From assembly GCA_002451065.1 (NCBI GenBank), contig DKBC01000334.1, forward strand, positions 1 through 14,703: a stretch of 14,703 nt of DNA. Reading direction: 5' to 3'. Each line of letters starts with the position of its first letter. Position 1 is the stretch's first letter. The translations under genes and the position numbers were made by a program. The notes under the pieces were generated by a model. The model ran no database searches and was not told the origin of the DNA. It worked only from the letters and a program-made list of their open reading frames with translations. Below are positions 6,167-13,743 of this stretch, piece after piece. Origin of the DNA: Betaproteobacteria bacterium UBA6910 (GTDB lineage: Bacteria > Pseudomonadota > Gammaproteobacteria > Burkholderiales > UBA6910).

Positions 6167-7048
6167 CTAAGCGGCTCCTCCCGCTCGTTCGATCAGCTTC
6201 ACCAGCAGGGACGTGTCGCGCTTCGCGCCGCCGCCGCTCATCAAGGCGTTGTAATTCTGCGCCGCGACGCTCGCCGCGGGGATCGCGAGCCCCACTTCCG
6301 CCGCAAGTCCCATGACGATGTGCATGTCCTTCCAGTGCCAGCGCGCTTCGACGCCCGGGTCGTAGTCTTCCTCAACCATGCGCCGACCCATGACGTCCAG
6401 CACCCGGCTTGCGGCAAAGCCGCCCATCAGGGCTTCGCGTACCTTGCCCGCGTCGACGCCGCAGCGGCGGGCAAGCGCCAACCCTTCGGCGCAGGCCTCC
6501 AGCGTGGTGACGAGGATCAGTTGATTCACCGCCTTCGCCACCTGCCCTGCCCCGTTTTCGCCCACGTGCACCACGGTCTTCCCCATGCGCTCGAGCACGG
6601 GCCTAACCCGCGCATAGACCTCGGGCCTGCCGCCCACCATGACGGAAAGCGTGCCCTGAACCGCGCCCGCCTCTCCGCCAGACACCGGCGCGTCCAGCAT
6701 CTCGATGCCTCTGGCGCGCAGGATCTCGGCCATACGCCGCGTCGCGCCGGGAGCGATAGTGCTGCAGTCCACCACCACCGAGCCCGGCGCGAGGCCATGG
6801 ATCAGGCCGTCGTCGCCCAGCACCACCTGCTCCACATCCGGCGTGTTGGTCACCATGGTGAAAACGATGTCGCTCGCCCGTGCCACTTCCCTGGGAGATC
6901 CCGTCAACGACGCCCCTCCCGCCGCCAGCACCTGCGCCGTCTCCAGGCGCCGCGCATAGACGGCGAGTGTGTACCCCGCCTTGAGCAGGTTCTGGGCCAT
7001 GGGCCGGCCCATCACGCCCAGCCCGACAAAGCCGATTCGGGGTTGCAT
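6167..7048 (-). CDS. NAD(P)-dependent beta-hydroxyacid dehydrogenase (tartronate semialdehyde reductase-like), copy 2
   Basis: 293-residue oxidoreductase of the 3-hydroxyisobutyrate dehydrogenase family, which includes the GarR and GlxR tartronate semialdehyde reductases. It has an N-terminal Rossmann domain with GFVGLGVMGRPMA, the substrate-binding DAPVSGG segment, the catalytic lysine (Lys172 in GAGQVAKAVNQ) and an all-helical C-terminal domain. Length is normal for the family. The ATG lies two bases after the stop of its tandem paralogue, with GGAG eight bases upstream inside that gene's end, so the two are translationally coupled. The substrate is not decided by sequence: tartronate semialdehyde, 3-hydroxyisobutyrate and related acids are possible. 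The cofactor is also not assigned. It is the last gene of the cluster and diverges from copy 1 mostly at the C-terminus. Confidence 0.88.
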   Translation of the reverse strand: MQPRIGFVGLGVMGRPMAQNLLKAGYTLAVYARRLETAQVLAAGGASLTGSPREVARASDIVFTMVTNTPDVEQVVLGDDGLIHGLAPGSVVVDCSTIAPGATRRMAEILRARGIEMLDAPVSGGEAGAVQGTLSVMVGGRPEVYARVRPVLERMGKTVVHVGENGAGQVAKAVNQLILVTTLEACAEGLALARRCGVDAGKVREALMGGFAASRVLDVMGRRMVEEDYDPGVEARWHWKDMHIVMGLAAEVGLAIPAASVAAQNYNALMSGGGAKRDTSLLVKLIERAGGAA

Positions 7049-7050
7049 GT

Positions 7051-7935
7051 CTATAACTCCTTGGCCGCACTGATGCGATCAATGACGCGAAACAAGGAGT
7101 TGCCGTCCAAGTCCCCTTCCCCGGCCCCCATCTGGGCATTGAAGTGCTGGGCGACCATCGCCGCCGCAGGCAGCGCGAGGCCCATCTGGTGGGCGCTGTC
7201 GAGCACGATGCCGAGATCCTTCTGGAACAGGCGGATCTTGAAACCGGGCTTGAAATCCCCGTCCAGCATGCGCTGGCCGTGAACCTCAAGGGCCTTGCTG
7301 TAGGCGAATCCTCCCAGGAGCGCTTCCCGCACCTTGCGCGGGTCGGCGCCCGCCCGGATGGCGAAATTGAGTGCCTCCGCCACGCCTTCGATGTTGACGG
7401 CGGCGAGAATCTGGTTGCAGGCCTTGGCCACCTGGCCCGCGCCAGCGGGTCCGACGTGCACGATGTTCTTGCCCATGCACTGGAAAAAAGGTTTCACGCG
7501 CTCGAACACCTCGGGCTTGCCGCCGACCATGATCGAGAGCGTCCCCTGCACGGCGCCGGTCTCGCCGCCGGAAACCGGCGCGTCCAGCATCTCGATGCCG
7601 CGCTGGGCAAGCTGGCCGGCCAGGTCCCGGGTCGTCGCCGGAGATATGGTGCTCATGTCCACCACAACCGTGCCGCGAGCCGCGCCGTGGGCGATACCAT
7701 CGCCGCCGAAAATCACCTGCTCCACGTCCGGGGTGTCGGAAACGATCAGGAAGACGATGTCTGCCTCCCGCGCGACTTCCCGCGGGGAGGCCGCCACCCG
7801 GGCCCCGGCTTCCGTCAAGGGCGCCACGCTCTCCCTGCGCCGTGCCCACACCGTGAGGCCGTGTCCCTTCCTCGTGAGGTTGAGCGCCATGGGCCTGCCC
7901 ATGATGCCAAGCCCGATGAATCCGATTCTTTCCAT
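7051..7935 (-). CDS. NAD(P)-dependent beta-hydroxyacid dehydrogenase (tartronate semialdehyde reductase-like), copy 1
   Basis: 294-residue member of the same family as the gene that follows. It shows the Rossmann motif GFIGLGIMGRPMA (GLGIMG at 8-13), a DMSTISP stretch, DAPVSGGE, catalytic Lys171 in GAGQVAKACNQ, and FKPGFKIRLFQKDLG, which matches the C-terminal half of GarR/GlxR. This copy is nearer to E. coli GarR than its neighbour is. A reaction such as tartronate semialdehyde to D-glycerate would fit the hydroxypyruvate/glyoxylate reductase-like gene upstream, but is inferred. AGGAG lies ten bases before the ATG. Two full-length copies in tandem suggest duplication followed by specialisation. 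Confidence 0.9.
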   Translation of the reverse strand: MERIGFIGLGIMGRPMALNLTRKGHGLTVWARRRESVAPLTEAGARVAASPREVAREADIVFLIVSDTPDVEQVIFGGDGIAHGAARGTVVVDMSTISPATTRDLAGQLAQRGIEMLDAPVSGGETGAVQGTLSIMVGGKPEVFERVKPFFQCMGKNIVHVGPAGAGQVAKACNQILAAVNIEGVAEALNFAIRAGADPRKVREALLGGFAYSKALEVHGQRMLDGDFKPGFKIRLFQKDLGIVLDSAHQMGLALPAAAMVAQHFNAQMGAGEGDLDGNSLFRVIDRISAAKEL

Positions 7936-8009
7936 GCCCGTCTTTCTCCTGTCCTAATCCATGAATCCACGCCGCTCAGCGCCGCCGCTGGCGATCCAGG
8001 ATCCCCCCC

Positions 8010-8972
8010 TTACCGGATAAGCCCCACGGCCATCGCCAGGGGTAACGTCAGCCAGAACAGGATCGTGCTCCAGCCTATGAGCAGTGCGGCGGCGCCATGG
8101 TCAAGCCGGAAGCGGTCCGCCAGCAGCAGCGCCGTCACCATGCCCGGCGTCGCGGCCTCCACCACCGCGGCATACTGCGCCTCCTCCATGGGCGAGAACA
8201 GCAGTATGCCGAGGCCCCAGACGATGAGCGGCGTCACCAGCAGCTTCACCGCCGATACCGCGAGAATCTCCGGCCTCGGCGTGAGCTTGTCCCAGGGAAT
8301 GGTCATGCCCAGCACGAACAGGATCACCGGAATCGTGGCCTGGCCGATGAACCGGGTCGCCGTCACCAGGGGCTGGTAGGTGAGCTCCAGTTGCTGGACC
8401 ACGAATCCGATAACGAACGCCCAGATCGGTGGCATGGTGAGAATCACCTTGACCACCGACGGCCCTCCCACATCGTGGCGATGGGTGCCGAGGCGGGTGC
8501 AGATCCAGACCCCTAGGCTCCACAACAGCGGCATGGTCATGAGCATGTCGTTGAACACGGCATAGCGCATGGCCTCGGCGCCGTAAAAGAAGACCAGCAC
8601 CGGCACGCCGATGTTGAACGTGTTGCCAAACATTCCGCCCACTACCAGGATGGCGCGGGTGGTGTCCTGGAGCCCTCGCCCCAGGGGGGAACGATAAAGC
8701 ATCCAGTAGAGCAACAGTCCCGAAACCAGGGACCCGATCCCCACCAGCAGCGGCACGGTAAGCAGCGCGCCGGTAATAGGCGTCGAGGCGGCGACCGCAA
8801 AAAGGATGCAGGGGTAGAACAGGTAGAGCACCAGCCGGTTGAGCTGGGTCCGCATCACGTCCACCGCCGCGTCGCGGAACACCCGGGGCCAGAGGGCCCC
8901 CGCCGCCACCAGGATCGACAGGGGCAGCATCACCTCGATCATGAGGTTGAAAAGGCGGGCGAAGTAACTCAT
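8010..8972 (-). CDS. AEC-family (auxin efflux carrier-type) permease
   Basis: 320-residue integral membrane protein with about ten hydrophobic segments spread over its length and a central loop near RLGTHRHDVGGPS. The family carries malonate, malate and other organic acids by secondary transport. Family marks include FYPCILF early on, GGMFGNTFNIGVPV (the conserved asparagine-rich segment) and IPVILFVLGM, with an EAATPGM stretch near the end. GAGG lies eight bases before the ATG, and the ATG overlaps the stop of a doubtful 48-codon frame. It sits between an amidase and the dehydrogenase pair, so it probably moves a substrate or product of the same pathway, in addition to the TRAP system. Direction and substrate are unknown. 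Confidence 0.88.
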   Translation of the reverse strand: MSYFARLFNLMIEVMLPLSILVAAGALWPRVFRDAAVDVMRTQLNRLVLYLFYPCILFAVAASTPITGALLTVPLLVGIGSLVSGLLLYWMLYRSPLGRGLQDTTRAILVVGGMFGNTFNIGVPVLVFFYGAEAMRYAVFNDMLMTMPLLWSLGVWICTRLGTHRHDVGGPSVVKVILTMPPIWAFVIGFVVQQLELTYQPLVTATRFIGQATIPVILFVLGMTIPWDKLTPRPEILAVSAVKLLVTPLIVWGLGILLFSPMEEAQYAAVVEAATPGMVTALLLADRFRLDHGAAALLIGWSTILFWLTLPLAMAVGLIR

Positions 8973-9115
8973 CCAGGCATCCTCGACGGGAATTCAGCAG
9001 AGCCCTGCGCTGAGCAGCAGGCCCCCGAAGCGCAGCCGGTGGAAGAATCCGGGACCCGGCGATCTGGGAACGCCCCCCGCAGTGGTCCCCGGATACCCGT
9101 GGCGGGGCATCGCAT
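8969..9115 (-). CDS. Doubtful 48-codon ORF bridging amidase and AEC permease genes
   Basis: The frame starts at an ATG that overlaps the amidase stop (TAATG) and ends with a TGA that overlaps the permease start (ATGA), so it fills the gap exactly. The product is rich in Arg, Pro, Gly and Cys (MRCPATGIRG at the start, a CASGACC cluster), looks like no family I know and has no hydrophobic segment. It could serve to carry ribosomes across the gap. In GC-rich DNA such a frame can also arise by chance. Confidence 0.2.
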   Translation of the reverse strand: MRCPATGIRGPLRGAFPDRRVPDSSTGCASGACCSAQGSAEFPSRMPG

Positions 9116-10425
9116 TACGGGAGTCCGTTGAATGGCAGGCGCGCCTCGCACCAGGCGGCGACCGACAGGAGGCGGCTGTCATACCCGGCCGGCGCCGCCA
9201 GCTGAATTCCGAGGGGAAGCCCTCCCGATGACATGCCGACCGGAATGGTGATTGCGGGAAATCCGGCGAGGGACCACAGGGAGCAGAAGCTCGGGTCTCC
9301 GGTGCCGCCCAGCCCCGCCGGGGCGGGGCCAGGGACGGGCGGCGTCAGCACGGCATCAGACTCCTGGATAAGGCCCGCCAGTTCAAACGCCAGGGCGTCG
9401 CGGTCGGCCAAGGCCCCGCGGTACTCGGTGTCGGTAACACGGGCACCTTCGTCCAGGGCCGCGTTCAACTCCGAGGACAGCCGCGCCCGCTCCCGCGCCT
9501 GGAGCGGCCCCAGCTCTTCAGCGCCCTCGCGAAGCATGATGGTGCGCAGCAGACGGTCGGCTCCGGCAAAGGTCTCGGGAAGCGACAACTCCCGGATTTC
9601 TGCCCCCTCCCGGCGGATAGTGACCGCGCAACCTTCCATTACCGCTGCCTGTTCCCCATCGGGTCGGGCCCAGGGAAGATCCCGGAGCCAAGCCAGCCGC
9701 GGCGGGCGCGTCGGAGGTCTGGATTCCCGCGGCAGGCTGCCGGGAATCGAGGCGAGAGCTGCCGCGAACCAGGCCGCATCCGCGATGCTCCGGCAAAAAA
9801 CGCCGATCTGGTCCAGGGTCGGGCTGAAATGCTGGATGCCCTCGACCGACAGCGCATAGCGTGAAGGCTTGTAGCCAACCACCCCGCAATAAGCGGCGGG
9901 GCGGATCACCGAGCCGTTGGTCTGGGTTCCAATGGCGGCCGGCACAAACCGCGCGGCGACCGCGGCCGCGGAACCGCTGGAGGAGCCGCCCGGCGTGTGT
10001 CCCGGGTTCCAGGGATTGCGCGTCCTGCCAGGATGCAGGTAGGCAAGCTCCGCGGTGACGGTCTTGCCCATGACGAATCCGCCGGCTGCCTCGAGACGCT
10101 CCACGATGCGTGCGTTCTCGCCCGCGACGTGGCCGGAAAATACTTCGCTGCCCATTTGCGTCGGCAGGTTGCGGGTGCGGATGATGTCCTTGACGCCCAC
10201 GGGAAGCCCCGCCAGCGGCAGCGCCGCCTGCTTTCTCAATGCGTCGCGGGCACGGGCCTCCGCCAACGCCTGTTCCGCCTCGAGACACGCCCAGGCCTGC
10301 ACTCCCGGCTCCAGCCGGCGGATACGCTCCAGGCAGGCAATGGCGTACTCCTCCGCGCTGAGCCGCCCCTCGCGAATCCGGCCAACGGCCTCGACCAGGC
10401 CGAGCGCGGCAAGATCGCCGCTCAC
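9115..10425 (-). CDS. Amidase signature family hydrolase (copy 2)
   Basis: 436-residue amidase of the Ser-cisSer-Lys type. Visible parts are Lys79 in PVGVKDII, GGSSSGSA with Ser148 as the cis-serine, and the nucleophile Ser172 in TQTNGSVIRPAAYCGV; the 24-residue spacing between the serines is that of the family. It hydrolyses a carboxamide or related C-N bond; the substrate is unknown. The GTG start overlaps the stop of the glutathione S-transferase gene by four bases (GTGA), so the two are coupled. A longer frame back to 10584 runs inside that gene and is a shadow. It is a paralogue of the amidase at 12384-13739 and shares the TNGSVIRPAAYCG core, with a more divergent C-terminal half. Confidence 0.9.
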   Translation of the reverse strand: MSGDLAALGLVEAVGRIREGRLSAEEYAIACLERIRRLEPGVQAWACLEAEQALAEARARDALRKQAALPLAGLPVGVKDIIRTRNLPTQMGSEVFSGHVAGENARIVERLEAAGGFVMGKTVTAELAYLHPGRTRNPWNPGHTPGGSSSGSAAAVAARFVPAAIGTQTNGSVIRPAAYCGVVGYKPSRYALSVEGIQHFSPTLDQIGVFCRSIADAAWFAAALASIPGSLPRESRPPTRPPRLAWLRDLPWARPDGEQAAVMEGCAVTIRREGAEIRELSLPETFAGADRLLRTIMLREGAEELGPLQARERARLSSELNAALDEGARVTDTEYRGALADRDALAFELAGLIQESDAVLTPPVPGPAPAGLGGTGDPSFCSLWSLAGFPAITIPVGMSSGGLPLGIQLAAPAGYDSRLLSVAAWCEARLPFNGLP

Positions 10426-11015
10426 AGCCCCGGCATGCCCTCGTAACCGGGCAGCTGCTGGACGCGGGAGATCCAGGACCTGACCGCGGGATAGTCCTGC
10501 AGGGAAACGCCCCCCTCTGGGGCAAGGGCCGCATAGGGGAAGCAGGCCACATCCGCGATGGTGGGACGCTCGAGCGCCAGCCATTGGTGACCGGCAAGCC
10601 TTTCCTGCAACACGTCAAGGGCGCGCCGGCCCGCCGCTTGTGCCTCCTCGAGGTTCCAGGGGCGCTTGAACAGGTTGATGGCGCGGGCCCGAGCCAGTCC
10701 GTAGAGAATCTCGTTCTGGGCCAGCGCAAGCCACTGCATGACTTCCGCCATTGCCGCCGGATCCGTCGGGAGCCATTGCTCGCCGCCATAGCGCCGGGCC
10801 AGGTACACGAGAATCGCCGTGGAATCCCAGAACACCCGGCCGTCGTCCTCGAGAACCGGAATCTGCCCGCGAGGATTGAGCCGCAGGAACTCCGGTTTGC
10901 GGTTCTCACCGCCGGGAAGGTCCACGTTGACCCGTTCGTACGGAAGGTTCAGCAGCGCAAGCAGCAGCCGGGCCTTGTAGGCGTTTCCGGAAATGTCGCG
11001 GTCGTAGAGTTTCAC
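10422..11015 (-). CDS. Glutathione S-transferase family protein
   Basis: 197-residue cytosolic GST fold: an N-terminal thioredoxin-like domain (residues 1-80) with KLYDRDISGNAYKARLLL, the cis-proline segment GQIPVL and the glutathione gamma-glutamyl site WDST, then an all-helical domain with the PTIADVACFPY capping motif. Ser9 is the likely catalytic residue. Many relatives have Cys in the SGNCYK motif, and here it is Ala. The start is GTG; no better in-frame start is seen, and the ribosome site is weak. It overlaps the following amidase by four bases and lies 63 bp after the hydroxyacid dehydrogenase gene. The role in the cluster may be glutathione conjugation or removal on the pathway substrate, which is inference. 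Confidence 0.88.
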   Translation of the reverse strand: MKLYDRDISGNAYKARLLLALLNLPYERVNVDLPGGENRKPEFLRLNPRGQIPVLEDDGRVFWDSTAILVYLARRYGGEQWLPTDPAAMAEVMQWLALAQNEILYGLARARAINLFKRPWNLEEAQAAGRRALDVLQERLAGHQWLALERPTIADVACFPYAALAPEGGVSLQDYPAVRSWISRVQQLPGYEGMPGL

Positions 11016-11078
11016 GTCGTTCCGAATCGGGAAGTTGGGGCGCGGAGGGTGGAAACGGAAACGAAGAATCGCCAGCGG

Positions 11079-12056
11079 CTAGCCGCTCTTCAGCTCGGCA
11101 TTGACCAGGTTAGGCGGGCTGCCACCGGTGAGGGCAGCAACCAGGTTGCGCGCGGCCGTCATGGCCATGGCCCGGCGCGTGGATTCGGTGGAACTGCCGA
11201 TGTGGGGAAGCAGCACCACGTTTCTGAGGTCCAGGAAGCCGGGGTTGAGCGCGGGCTCGTTCTCGAACACATCCAGGCCGGCGGCGCGTATGGTTCCGTC
11301 CTTCAAGGCCTTCACCAGGGCCGCGTCATCCACCACGCCGCCCCGCGCGGTATTCACCAGGATCGCGGTCGGCTTCATGCGTTTCAGATCTGCCTCGCCG
11401 ATCAGGTGGTGGGTGGCCGCGGAATAGGGCACCTGGAGCACCACGAAATCCGACTGCTCGAGCAACTGCTCCTTGTTGGTGTAAGTCGCACCAATCCGGT
11501 CCTCGGTCTCGGGATCGAGGCGGGAGCGATTGTGATAGATGACCTTCATCTCGAATCCGGCCGCGCGGCGCGCAACCGCCTGCCCGATGCGCCCCATTCC
11601 GATGATGCCGAGGGTCGCGCCGTGCACGTCGGCGCCCAGCATCTGCTTCAGGTACCAGCGCTTCCACTCGCCATTCCTGACATAGGCCTCCGCCTCGGTC
11701 ACGCGGCGCGCCGTCGCGAGGATCAGGGCCCAGGCAAGGTCCGCGGTGCTCTCGTCCAGTACGCCCGGGGTGTTGGTGACCATAACTCCGCGCCGGGTGC
11801 ACGCGGCAACGTCGATGTTGTTATAGCCGACCGCGATGTTGCAAACCGCCTTGATTTTCGGGCCGCGCGAGAGCAGCGCTTCATCCACGCGCTCGGTGAG
11901 GGCCGTCATCAGCCCGTCCTTGTCAGCCGCGAGACCCGCGAGTCGCTCCGGGTCAAGCTGGACGTCGTCCTGGTTGGAGGTAACTTCGAAATGCTGGCGC
12001 AGGTAATCCAGGACGTCGTCGAACACTTCGCGGGTGACGAGAATCTTGGGCTTCAT
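11079..12056 (-). CDS. D-2-hydroxyacid dehydrogenase (glyoxylate/hydroxypyruvate reductase-like)
   Basis: 325-residue cytoplasmic NAD(P)H-dependent oxidoreductase that interconverts 2-oxo and D-2-hydroxy acids, most like glycerate dehydrogenase and GhrB-type glyoxylate/hydroxypyruvate reductases. The order is catalytic domain with AVGYNNIDV, Rossmann motif GMGRIG (153-158), then Arg238 in NTARGGVVDD, Glu267 in NEPAL and His285 in PHIGSST, the full catalytic Arg-Glu-His set. After the Rossmann motif the VIYHNRS stretch ends the second strand in Asn-Arg-Ser rather than Asp, suggesting NADPH use. The ATG is at a natural MKPKILVTREVF start with a weak ribosome site. With the two downstream semialdehyde reductase-like genes it suggests a route ending in glycerate. 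Confidence 0.92.
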   Translation of the reverse strand: MKPKILVTREVFDDVLDYLRQHFEVTSNQDDVQLDPERLAGLAADKDGLMTALTERVDEALLSRGPKIKAVCNIAVGYNNIDVAACTRRGVMVTNTPGVLDESTADLAWALILATARRVTEAEAYVRNGEWKRWYLKQMLGADVHGATLGIIGMGRIGQAVARRAAGFEMKVIYHNRSRLDPETEDRIGATYTNKEQLLEQSDFVVLQVPYSAATHHLIGEADLKRMKPTAILVNTARGGVVDDAALVKALKDGTIRAAGLDVFENEPALNPGFLDLRNVVLLPHIGSSTESTRRAMAMTAARNLVAALTGGSPPNLVNAELKSG

Positions 12057-12181
12057 CTTTCAGGCCTGTTTCGAAAAGGACCGCGAAGAAGGTACTCAAA
12101 GGCAGGAAGCCTCAGGCAGCGGCCGAGGCCAGCCGGAGGTGTGGCGATGGAGCCTTTCCCCGCCGGCGGAGGCGATCCCGC

Positions 12182-12349
12182 CTAATCGCCCCCCTTGTGG
12201 ATTTCTTCCCAGAACTCGTAGAACATCATTGCCACGCCGATCAGCACCACGATGATGAGCGGAATGTCTCTGAGCTTTATGATGGGAATGCTGTAGAAGG
12301 CAAGCGCCAGCAGCATCGCGATCAGACCCGCCCCTATCCTAACGAACAT
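12182..12349 (-). CDS. 55-residue membrane protein, unknown function
   Basis: Small open frame starting MFVRIGAGLIAMLL and ending FWEEIHKGGD. Two hydrophobic segments (about residues 5-23 and 29-44) are joined by a short basic turn (IIKLRD), giving a helical hairpin with a charged C-terminal tail. A strong GGAGG ribosome site lies nine bases before the ATG, and the frame fits snugly 34 bp after the amidase stop, which makes it a real gene in my view. I do not recognise a family. Its place in a cluster with a TRAP permease could mean a small accessory subunit, but nothing in the sequence proves it. Confidence 0.75.
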   Translation of the reverse strand: MFVRIGAGLIAMLLALAFYSIPIIKLRDIPLIIVVLIGVAMMFYEFWEEIHKGGD

Positions 12350-12358
12350 TTTCCCTAT

Positions 12359-12363
12359 CCTCC
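12359..12363 (-). promoter_or_regulatory. Ribosome binding site of the 55-residue membrane protein
   Basis: GGAGG nine bases before the ATG at 12349. It is among the strongest Shine-Dalgarno sequences in the window and is the main evidence that this short gene is translated. Confidence 0.65.
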
Positions 12364-12383
12364 ATTACTGTCAGCGCCGGCCC

Positions 12384-13739
12384 TCATCCCCCAGCCCGCT
12401 CCCGCACCTGCCCCTGCATCCAGCGCGCCGTGCGCAGAAGCCGAGCGTCCGCGCCGCGGAATCCCACCAACTGGACTCCCAGCGGCAAACCATTCTCACC
12501 TTCCATCAAAGGTAAGCTCAGCGCCGGCATGCCGCACAGGGTCCACAGGGAGCAGAACACGGGACTGCCCGTGGATTCCAGGCCGCGCGGCGCGGTTCCG
12601 GTGGTTGCCGGCGTGACAACGGCGTCATAATCCAGGCGCATCCCGTCGAGGGCGTTGTAATACCCGTCAATGCTGTCCACCGCGTCGTTGTATTCCCCGG
12701 CCAACACCCTTTGCCCGCGCTCGATCTGCTCCCGTAGCGACCGGGAAAGTTGGTCCCGCCCGCGCTGGTACTCGTGGCGGTAGCTGCTCGCGATGTCCGC
12801 CTCCATTATGACCTTGAGCGCGTCCCAGGCTCCGCGGAAACTCGCGCCGAGGGGGACCTCCTCCATGCTCTCGCCCAGATGATCCGCCAGCTCCGAAAAC
12901 GCTGCCTGGGTTTCTGCCTCGGCCTGGTCCCACATCGGTGTCTTGACGAAGGCCAGCTTGGGGGGGAACGGCGGTTCCTCCGCCAGAGCCCGCACCAGTT
13001 GCGGACGGGGTCGGGGCCGGGTCGCGGGGTCGTTGTCATCGAACCCCATGAGCTGCTCGGTCGTGAGCGCGATGTCCTGAAGGTCGCGGGCGAACACGCC
13101 GACCTGATCCAGCACCCGGGACTGGCGCAGAATGCCATGCCGCGAGATCAGCCCCCGCGTCGGCTTGAAACCGTAGACGCCGCAATAGGCGGCCGGCCGG
13201 ATCACGCTGCCGTTGGTCTGGGTGCCCAGCGCGACCGGCACCATGCCCGCCGCCACGGCAGCGGCGGAACCGCTGGAGGAACCGCCCGGCGTGTGATCCG
13301 GATTGCGGGGATTGCGGGTCTTACCCGGCGAATAGGTGGCCATCTCGGTGGTCACCGTTTTTCCGAGGATCAGTGCGCCGGCCTGCCGCAGCCGGGCCAC
13401 GACCGTGGCATCGTCCGTGGGCTGGCGGCCGGCATGCAGCACGGTCCCGTCCTCGGTGGGCATGTCATCGGTATCGATGATGTCCTTGATGCCCACCGGC
13501 ACCCCGTGCAGGGGCCCCAGGGGCTTGCCTTCCCGCCGGTGCTCGTCTATCGCCCGCGCCCGGGAAAGAGCGAATTCCCGGTCCACATAAGCCCAAGCCT
13601 GCACCCTCCCCTCCTCGCGCTCGATCTGCGCCAGGCAGGATTCCGCGTATTCCTCGGCGCTGATCTGTCCCTCGAGCATGGCCTTGACCGCCTCGGCGGC
13701 CGTCATCCAGGCCAGCGTACCGGAACCGCTCATGCTCAT
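12384..13739 (-). CDS. Amidase signature family hydrolase (copy 1)
   Basis: 451-residue amidase with the complete Ser-cisSer-Lys triad: Lys85 in PVGIKDII, Ser154 in GGSSSGSA and Ser178 in TQTNGSVIRPAAYCGVYG. The N-terminal helix region (ISAEEYAESCLAQIE) is typical of the family. Related enzymes cleave amides, carbamates or ureido compounds; this one cannot be assigned a substrate. The ATG is four bases after the stop of the TRAP permease gene with GGAA upstream. A second in-frame ATG two codons on (13733) is possible. Direct coupling to the transporter suggests that the imported solute, or a close product, carries the amide. Confidence 0.92.
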   Translation of the reverse strand: MSMSGSGTLAWMTAAEAVKAMLEGQISAEEYAESCLAQIEREEGRVQAWAYVDREFALSRARAIDEHRREGKPLGPLHGVPVGIKDIIDTDDMPTEDGTVLHAGRQPTDDATVVARLRQAGALILGKTVTTEMATYSPGKTRNPRNPDHTPGGSSSGSAAAVAAGMVPVALGTQTNGSVIRPAAYCGVYGFKPTRGLISRHGILRQSRVLDQVGVFARDLQDIALTTEQLMGFDDNDPATRPRPRPQLVRALAEEPPFPPKLAFVKTPMWDQAEAETQAAFSELADHLGESMEEVPLGASFRGAWDALKVIMEADIASSYRHEYQRGRDQLSRSLREQIERGQRVLAGEYNDAVDSIDGYYNALDGMRLDYDAVVTPATTGTAPRGLESTGSPVFCSLWTLCGMPALSLPLMEGENGLPLGVQLVGFRGADARLLRTARWMQGQVRERAGG

Positions 13740-13743
13740 GACT

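Noticed and set aside
10426..10584. N-terminal extension of the second amidase to an ATG at 10584
   Set aside because: The extra residues lie inside the glutathione S-transferase gene in another frame and do not resemble amidases. The GTG in the GTGA overlap gives the normal family length.
12057..12181. Terminator or promoter in the 125-bp gap before the hydroxyacid dehydrogenase gene
   Set aside because: A GCCTC/GAGGC pair can be drawn but has a long loop and no T-run, and no convincing promoter hexamers were found.
10584..12185. 533-codon plus-strand open frame, and similar long frames at 7144-8379, 6125-7282, 12750-13778 and 13678-14517
   Set aside because: Each is antisense to a gene with clear family motifs and gives a His/Arg/Gly/Gln-rich product with no recognisable domain. 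GC-rich coding DNA commonly leaves such shadow frames open.
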